DNA of 8,057 bases from Candidatus Acetothermia bacterium (GTDB lineage: Bacteria; Bipolaricaulota; Bipolaricaulia; Bipolaricaulales; Bipolaricaulaceae). The position numbers were made by a program, and so were the translations under genes. The notes under the pieces were generated by a model. The model had not been told where the DNA came from. It saw only the letters and a list, made by a program, of their open reading frames with translations, and searched no databases. The stretch spans positions 1-8,057 of the forward strand of contig PUMK01000129.1 of assembly GCA_003551325.1 (NCBI GenBank). Direction: 5' to 3'. Shown piece by piece: positions 5,990 through 8,057 of the stretch. Position 1 is the stretch's first letter. Each line of letters starts with the position of its first letter.

Positions 5990-6720
5990 AACTGCTGATC
6001 GAACGCAACGCGCAGGATCTGTCGTCAACCGCCGCGCGCCTGGTTGCGCGTCAGGTGCTGACCCAACCGCGGAGCGTCCTCGCGCTCCCAACGGGTGACA
6101 CACCACGAGGGATGTATGAGGTGCTGGTCGGTCTTGAGCAAAGGGGGCTGCTCGACCTGTCCCACGTTAGGGCGTTCAACCTCGACGAGTACTTGGACCT
6201 TCCCGAGGACGATCCACGAAGCTTCCGGTCGTACATGGTGAGGCACCTCTGGGAGCAGCTTGCCGCGCCTCCTGCGGACTGGTTCATCCCCAGCTCGAAT
6301 CCCGCTGACGAACAGGGGGAGTGTGCGGCCTACGAGGAGGCCTTGTGCCGGACAGGCGGCGTGGATCTTGCCGTACTGGGCATCGGCCCCAACGGGCACA
6401 TCGGGTTCAACGAGCCGGGCACGCCGTGGGCCCTGGGTATGCACGTCGTGACGCTCGCCGAGGCGACGCGCCACAAGGAGGCCGCGCGATTCGGCGGACT
6501 GGCCAACGTGCCCCGTCGGGGGATCTCCATGGGGATCAAAACGATCATGCGCTGCGGGCGGATCGTTCTCCTGGCCAGTGGCGAAGGCAAGGCGGAGATC
6601 CTGGCTCGAGCGCTTCTCGGTCCGGTGACCACCGAGGTCCCCGCGTCCGTTCTCCAGCTGCACCCTTGGCTCACCGTGGTGGTCGATCAACCCGCAGCCG
6701 GTGCACTGACGACGCCGTAG
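5986..6720 (+). CDS. nagB: Glucosamine-6-phosphate deaminase
   Basis: Converts glucosamine-6-phosphate to fructose-6-phosphate and ammonia, linking amino sugars to glycolysis, in the cytoplasm. It has 244 residues from TTG 5986. Conserved blocks are the phosphate-binding 'ALPTGDTPRGMYEVL' (33-47), 'FNLDEYLDLP' with catalytic-site Asp67, and 'GIGPNGHIGFNEPG' (132-145) with His138 and Glu143. At the position of E. coli Asp141 it has Asn136, as in shorter Gram-positive-type NagB enzymes, if I recall those correctly. It also lacks the extra length of the E. coli protein (about 266 residues), so it is probably of the non-allosteric short class; this is inference. It follows nagA with a 4-base overlap. 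A hairpin starts two bases after its stop, and its last 50 bases lie antisense to the DUF21 gene. Confidence 0.96.
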   Translation: MKLLIERNAQDLSSTAARLVARQVLTQPRSVLALPTGDTPRGMYEVLVGLEQRGLLDLSHVRAFNLDEYLDLPEDDPRSFRSYMVRHLWEQLAAPPADWFIPSSNPADEQGECAAYEEALCRTGGVDLAVLGIGPNGHIGFNEPGTPWALGMHVVTLAEATRHKEAARFGGLANVPRRGISMGIKTIMRCGRIVLLASGEGKAEILARALLGPVTTEVPASVLQLHPWLTVVVDQPAAGALTTP

Positions 6721-7759
6721 TGTCGGGGGTTGTCCCCGACGTGCTTTCCGTCGCTGGGCGCGCGATGCCCCGTAACAGCCGCCCCAGGATGTCGGTGCCG
6801 GTGATGACCCTCCGCTGGGTGTTCCAAAGGAGGATCACGTCGTCGTCAACGATGTCATCGTCCGTATCTCCTGGGCGCACGCGGAATCGGGAGATCGAAG
6901 CGCCCAGCTTTCCCTTGGGATCGCGGACGATGATCGGTCGGTGGCAGTGCCGGTGAGGGTTGAACCGCTCGTGCGCAAACAACGCCTCGCGGAGGAAGTC
7001 GTCCGCCCTCAACGCGAGCCGCGGTTCACCCTGCAGATCGATGATGATCACCCAGCTCTTGCCCGACCGGTGGATCCGTCGCAAAAACGGATCGTCTTTG
7101 GAGGGGTCGACGGACGGGAAGCGCGGGCGATTTCCGTCAAACGGAAGCTCGATCACGCTGTCAGGGCTGACTTCCTCGCCCTCGTCGTCCAGCGGGACAT
7201 CGTCGAGATCGAGGAAGTTGAGCGCTCCTTGCCCCTCGATCCGGGCGATCTCGGTCTCGGTGGCCTCCATGTGGAGGCGGATCACCCGGCGCAGATCCTG
7301 CTCACGGAAGTACCGCACGTGCTCCCCGCCCAGCCAGGCATCGAGGACCCAGGCCGTGGGCCGGGCAACGGGATAGAGGAGCAGCTGATAAGCACGCAGC
7401 ACAGGCGACAGGGCAGCAACCACGCGTAAGGCATGGCGGGAGAAGTACGCCTGTGGGATGATCTCCGCGAACACCGTGATCACCACGGTGGAGAACAAGA
7501 ACGCCGCCACTCCAGTGAGCACAGAGCCCGACAACAGGGCCAGCAGCACGTTCACCCCTACATTGCCCCACAGCATGGTCACCAGGGCGAAGTTGGCGTT
7601 CTCACGAAGCAGCAGGACCTTCTTCGCGCGAGGGTTGTGCTTCCTGGCCTCCACCTCCAGCTCTAACTTGCTCAGGGAGAACAACGCCAAGTTCATCCCG
7701 GAGAGCAGCGCCGACTGCGAGAGGCAGAACAGGATTCCGATCCAGTTGAGCCAGGCCAT
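6671..7759 (-). CDS. DUF21/CNNM-type membrane protein with atypical C-terminal domain
   Basis: A 362-residue membrane protein. Residues 1 to about 145 hold about four hydrophobic segments (roughly 3-25, 58-79, 81-103, 115-140) and the DUF21/CNNM signatures 'LLSGMNLALFSLSKLELE' (18-35), 'MLWGNVGVNVLLALL' (62-76) and 'FAEIIPQAYFSRHAL' (97-111), the last close to the GEIIPQ-type motif of CNNM/Mam3 magnesium-related transporters. The MTPR motif and ordinary CBS pair of CorC/TlyC proteins are missing. The soluble part (about 150-332) instead has 'GALNFLDLDDVPL', 'SWVIIIDLQGEP', 'HRPIIVRDPKGKLG' and a CBS-like end 'RRVITGTDILGRLLRGI'. A Thr/Ser-rich tail of about 30 residues follows, with the last 16 or so antisense to nagB. 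Divalent-cation transport or signalling is inferred. The start is ATG 7759 (TTG 7765 is possible); no clear Shine-Dalgarno is visible. The upstream minus-strand membrane gene, 65 bases away, may be cotranscribed. Confidence 0.88.
   Translation of the reverse strand: MAWLNWIGILFCLSQSALLSGMNLALFSLSKLELEVEARKHNPRAKKVLLLRENANFALVTMLWGNVGVNVLLALLSGSVLTGVAAFLFSTVVITVFAEIIPQAYFSRHALRVVAALSPVLRAYQLLLYPVARPTAWVLDAWLGGEHVRYFREQDLRRVIRLHMEATETEIARIEGQGALNFLDLDDVPLDDEGEEVSPDSVIELPFDGNRPRFPSVDPSKDDPFLRRIHRSGKSWVIIIDLQGEPRLALRADDFLREALFAHERFNPHRHCHRPIIVRDPKGKLGASISRFRVRPGDTDDDIVDDDVILLWNTQRRVITGTDILGRLLRGIARPATESTSGTTPDTTASSVHRLRVDRPPR
6722..6740. terminator. Strong hairpin just after the nagB stop
   Basis: GTCGGGG, loop GTTGT, CCCCGAC forms a perfect 7-bp GC-rich stem that begins two bases after the nagB TAG. 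The downstream sequence GTGCTTTCC has only a short T run, so it is a probable but imperfect intrinsic terminator of the nagA-nagB transcript. It lies inside the 3' coding end of the minus-strand DUF21 gene (about residues 340-346), so the hairpin also forms in that mRNA before its stop codon. Confidence 0.6.
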
Positions 7760-7824
7760 GCGCAATTCTAACCGCGTTGGGCGGCCGATGGCTCGCGATC
7801 TCTGCCTGTGACCCCAGGAGGGGC

Positions 7825-8057
7825 CTACGGTGATCGGAGAGCAGCGTACCGCGGCCGTCTCGCGGCCGGGTCACGGTACATCATGTAGTGAACGGCAAGC
7901 CCCGCTGCGAAACCCACGGCGATGTTCATCACCAACGTACCGGCCACCGTTGCCAGAGCGGGTGCCAGCGTCCATCCGAGGCGAAGCTCGCGGCCGAACT
8001 TGGCAAGTTCCACACCCACCCAGAGCATCATCGCTCCCAGGACGGCCATCGGAAAGC
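7825..8057 (-). CDS. Small membrane protein, probably 5'-incomplete at the window edge
   Basis: An open minus-strand frame running to the right edge. The first visible in-window start is ATG 8049 (74 residues), but no ribosome site is visible in the eight bases before it and no in-frame stop intervenes, so the gene may begin outside the window. The product has two hydrophobic stretches ('MAVLGAMMLWVGVELAKF' and 'LAPALATVAGTLVMNIAVGFAAGLAVHYMM') separated by a basic linker, then a short Arg/Pro-rich tail. This resembles small two-helix proteins such as AtpZ/AtpI types only in general layout. I do not recognise the family. It lies 65 bases upstream of the DUF21 gene on the same strand, so the two may share a transcript. 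Confidence 0.5.
   Translation of the reverse strand, partial: FPMAVLGAMMLWVGVELAKFGRELRLGWTLAPALATVAGTLVMNIAVGFAAGLAVHYMMYRDPAARRPRYAALRSP

Noticed and set aside
6321..6956. Plus-strand open frames spanning nagB and the DUF21 3' end
   Set aside because: These overlap two recognised genes and translate to Arg-rich sequence with no family features.
1..8057. tRNA, rRNA, CRISPR array, insertion sequence or attachment site
   Set aside because: I saw no tRNA-like cloverleaf, rRNA sequence, regularly spaced direct repeats, transposase or integrase frame, or terminal inverted repeats anywhere in the window.

Overview
This is an ordinary chromosomal stretch of a GC-rich bacterium (roughly 60% GC by eye) with tightly packed genes. 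Several genes start with GTG or TTG behind good purine-rich ribosome binding sites. The gene content (a lipoprotein, ProC, a TolB-like/TPR protein, NagA-NagB, a DUF21/CNNM membrane protein) does not fix the phylum. An uncultivated or thermophile-related lineage is possible but cannot be shown from this window. I see no tRNA, rRNA, CRISPR array, insertion sequence, integrase or phage gene.

Layout, left to right. (1) A 212-residue lipoprotein with a ConA/LamG-like sugar-binding fold (170-808, +). (2) A 70-residue protein with two CxxC pairs (955-1167, +), preceded by a promoter candidate and a perfect leader hairpin. (3) A P-loop kinase-like protein of the FlaR/topology-modulation type (1219-1827, +). 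It ends tail to tail with (4) proC, pyrroline-5-carboxylate reductase (1824-2633, -); the two genes share a CTAG that supplies both stop codons. (5) Divergent from proC, across about 220 bp holding promoter-like elements and CCCGGG/GCGTTC repeats, a TolB-like plus TPR protein (2854-4563, +). (6) nagA-nagB (4778-5989 and 5986-6720, +), an overlapping operon behind a TTGACA-type promoter. (7) A DUF21/CNNM membrane protein (6671-7759, -), converging on nagB with about 50 bp of antisense overlap. (8) The C-terminal part of a small membrane protein (7825 to the right edge, -).

Functionally, nagA and nagB form the clearest unit. NagA removes the acetyl group from N-acetylglucosamine-6-phosphate, and NagB converts glucosamine-6-phosphate to fructose-6-phosphate plus ammonia, feeding amino sugars (cell-wall recycling, chitin or host glycans) into glycolysis. 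No transporter or kinase for this pathway is in the window. ProC makes the last step of proline synthesis. The other genes look like independent single-gene units.

I found no convincing new multi-gene system. The items most worth a second look are the small Cys-rich protein with its structured leader, the nagB/DUF21 antisense overlap built around a 7-bp hairpin, the inverted repeat over the nagA promoter and the hairpin that can enclose its ribosome binding site, and the repeat cluster between proC and the TPR gene.
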